A stretch of DNA of 64,000 nt from Deltaproteobacteria bacterium (GTDB lineage Bacteria; Desulfobacterota; Syntrophobacteria; Syntrophobacterales; Syntrophobacteraceae): contig JAJXYD010000025.1 in assembly GCA_021780695.1 (NCBI GenBank), forward strand, positions 248,001 through 312,000, in the 5' to 3' direction. Below the pieces are notes generated by a model. That model was not told the DNA's origin and ran no database searches. It saw only the letters and a list, made by a program, of their open reading frames with translations. Every line of letters begins with the position of its first letter. Within the stretch, counting starts at the first letter, position 1. The translations under genes and the position numbers were made by a program. Shown piece after piece: positions 63,465 through 64,000 of this stretch.

Positions 63465-63599
63465 ACGGGTGCGGCCCCGCCGGATTTGCCGCCCGGGATC
63501 TTGTTTTTTCTCCCTGGCTAATCGCATGGGCTGTTTTTGATTAAAATATGAAAAGCCGTGGGCTCAGCCCGCGCTGCACCGGAAGGACCCCTTTTAACC

Positions 63600-64000
63600 A
63601 TGGCAATCGTTCGAAACCGTCTAAAGTCCATGATCGCCCGGGCCGCACACTCTCTTGACGGGTATCAGGATTTGGAGGCGGAACTGACCATAGAACTGGA
63701 CATACCTAAAAACTCCGGCCACGGCGATTATGCCACTAATTTCGCCTTCGCTCTGGCCAAACGGTTGAAGAAAAACCCACGGCAAATCGCCTCCGAACTT
63801 ATCGCCAACCTCGCCGACCCCGACGGTTTGCTCGAAAAGGTCGAAATAGCCGGGCCGGGTTTTGTAAACTTCTTTATAAACTCTTCGGCCTGGCATGAAA
63901 TAATCCGCGAGGTCCTAAACGATCCGCAAAACTACGGCAGGCTTGAAGCACAAGGTGATTTCCCGGTGCAAGTCGAGTTTGTTAGCGCCAACCCCACCGG
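63600..64000 (+). CDS. argS: Arginyl-tRNA synthetase, N-terminal part (cut by window edge)
   Basis: The first 133 codons of ArgS are visible; the gene continues past the right edge. The N-terminal Add1 domain (SGHGDYATNFAFALAKRLKK, GPGFVNFFI) precedes VEFVSANPTG, the segment just before the HIGH motif in ArgS. The ATG at 63600 has GGAAGGA about 12 bases upstream. It lies about 135 bp after the receiver gene, so a separate promoter is possible. Confidence 0.93.
   Translation, partial: MAIVRNRLKSMIARAAHSLDGYQDLEAELTIELDIPKNSGHGDYATNFAFALAKRLKKNPRQIASELIANLADPDGLLEKVEIAGPGFVNFFINSSAWHEIIREVLNDPQNYGRLEAQGDFPVQVEFVSANPT

Overview
This is a gene-dense window of about 55-60% GC from a Gram-negative bacterium. 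LptD, a type II secretion operon, HflK/HflC and many GTG/TTG starts fit a deltaproteobacterium in the broad sense (Desulfobacterota, perhaps Syntrophobacterales-like). No single sequence pins down the species, so the taxonomy is inference. No rRNA, tRNA, CRISPR array, prophage or insertion sequence was seen.

Layout. 1-3.9 kb (-): TCA-cycle cluster aconitase, citrate synthase and the N-terminus of a succinate dehydrogenase/fumarate reductase flavoprotein, with HU upstream. 4.9-8.3 kb (-): a RelA/SpoT-family protein and IspG. 8.5-10 kb (+): glycogen synthase. 10-11 kb (-): RpoH-type sigma factor. 11.2-16 kb (+): hisC-cmk-rpsA-sppA. 16-21.5 kb: a YrdC-domain protein (-), then Ppx/GppA, guaB, guaA and a UPF0280 protein (+). 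21.6-26 kb (-): a radical SAM/B12/TPR protein, a metallophosphoesterase, an MFS transporter and a small orphan protein. 26.1-30.1 kb (+): a magnesium operon. 30.1-34.4 kb (-): nadC, valS and an acidic protein with a PopZ-like C-terminus. 34.7-38 kb: an orphan sensor kinase and two tail-to-tail cytidylate-kinase-like paralogues. 38.2-41.1 kb (-): transketolase and an Mrp-type ATPase. 41.5-51.9 kb (+): type II secretion genes gspE-F-H-I-J-K-L-M-D. 51.9-64 kb: pepA (-), serC (+), a methyltransferase, lptD and folC (-), then hflK, hflC, a GT-A glycosyltransferase, a lone receiver protein and the start of argS (+).

The most interesting locus is the magnesium operon. A well-formed M-box (ykoK-type) Mg2+ riboswitch with an intrinsic terminator precedes an NRAMP-related transporter whose metal-site motifs differ from Mn/Fe NRAMPs (DNDAGG in TM1, Ala-Pro-Trp in place of Met-Pro-His in TM6). 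Next comes a soluble protein with PRC-like, MgtE_N and two CBS domains but no MgtE channel domain, then a 37-residue single-pass membrane protein. I propose a multi-part Mg2+ uptake system in which the MgtE-like cytosolic sensor acts on an NRAMP-type carrier. Other points to check: a Rel protein with a degenerate hydrolase site, an aconitase with Ser at one Fe-S ligand position, the PopZ-like protein beside valS, an AT-rich gspM in a GC-rich operon, and a type II secretion cluster with no gspG or gspC.
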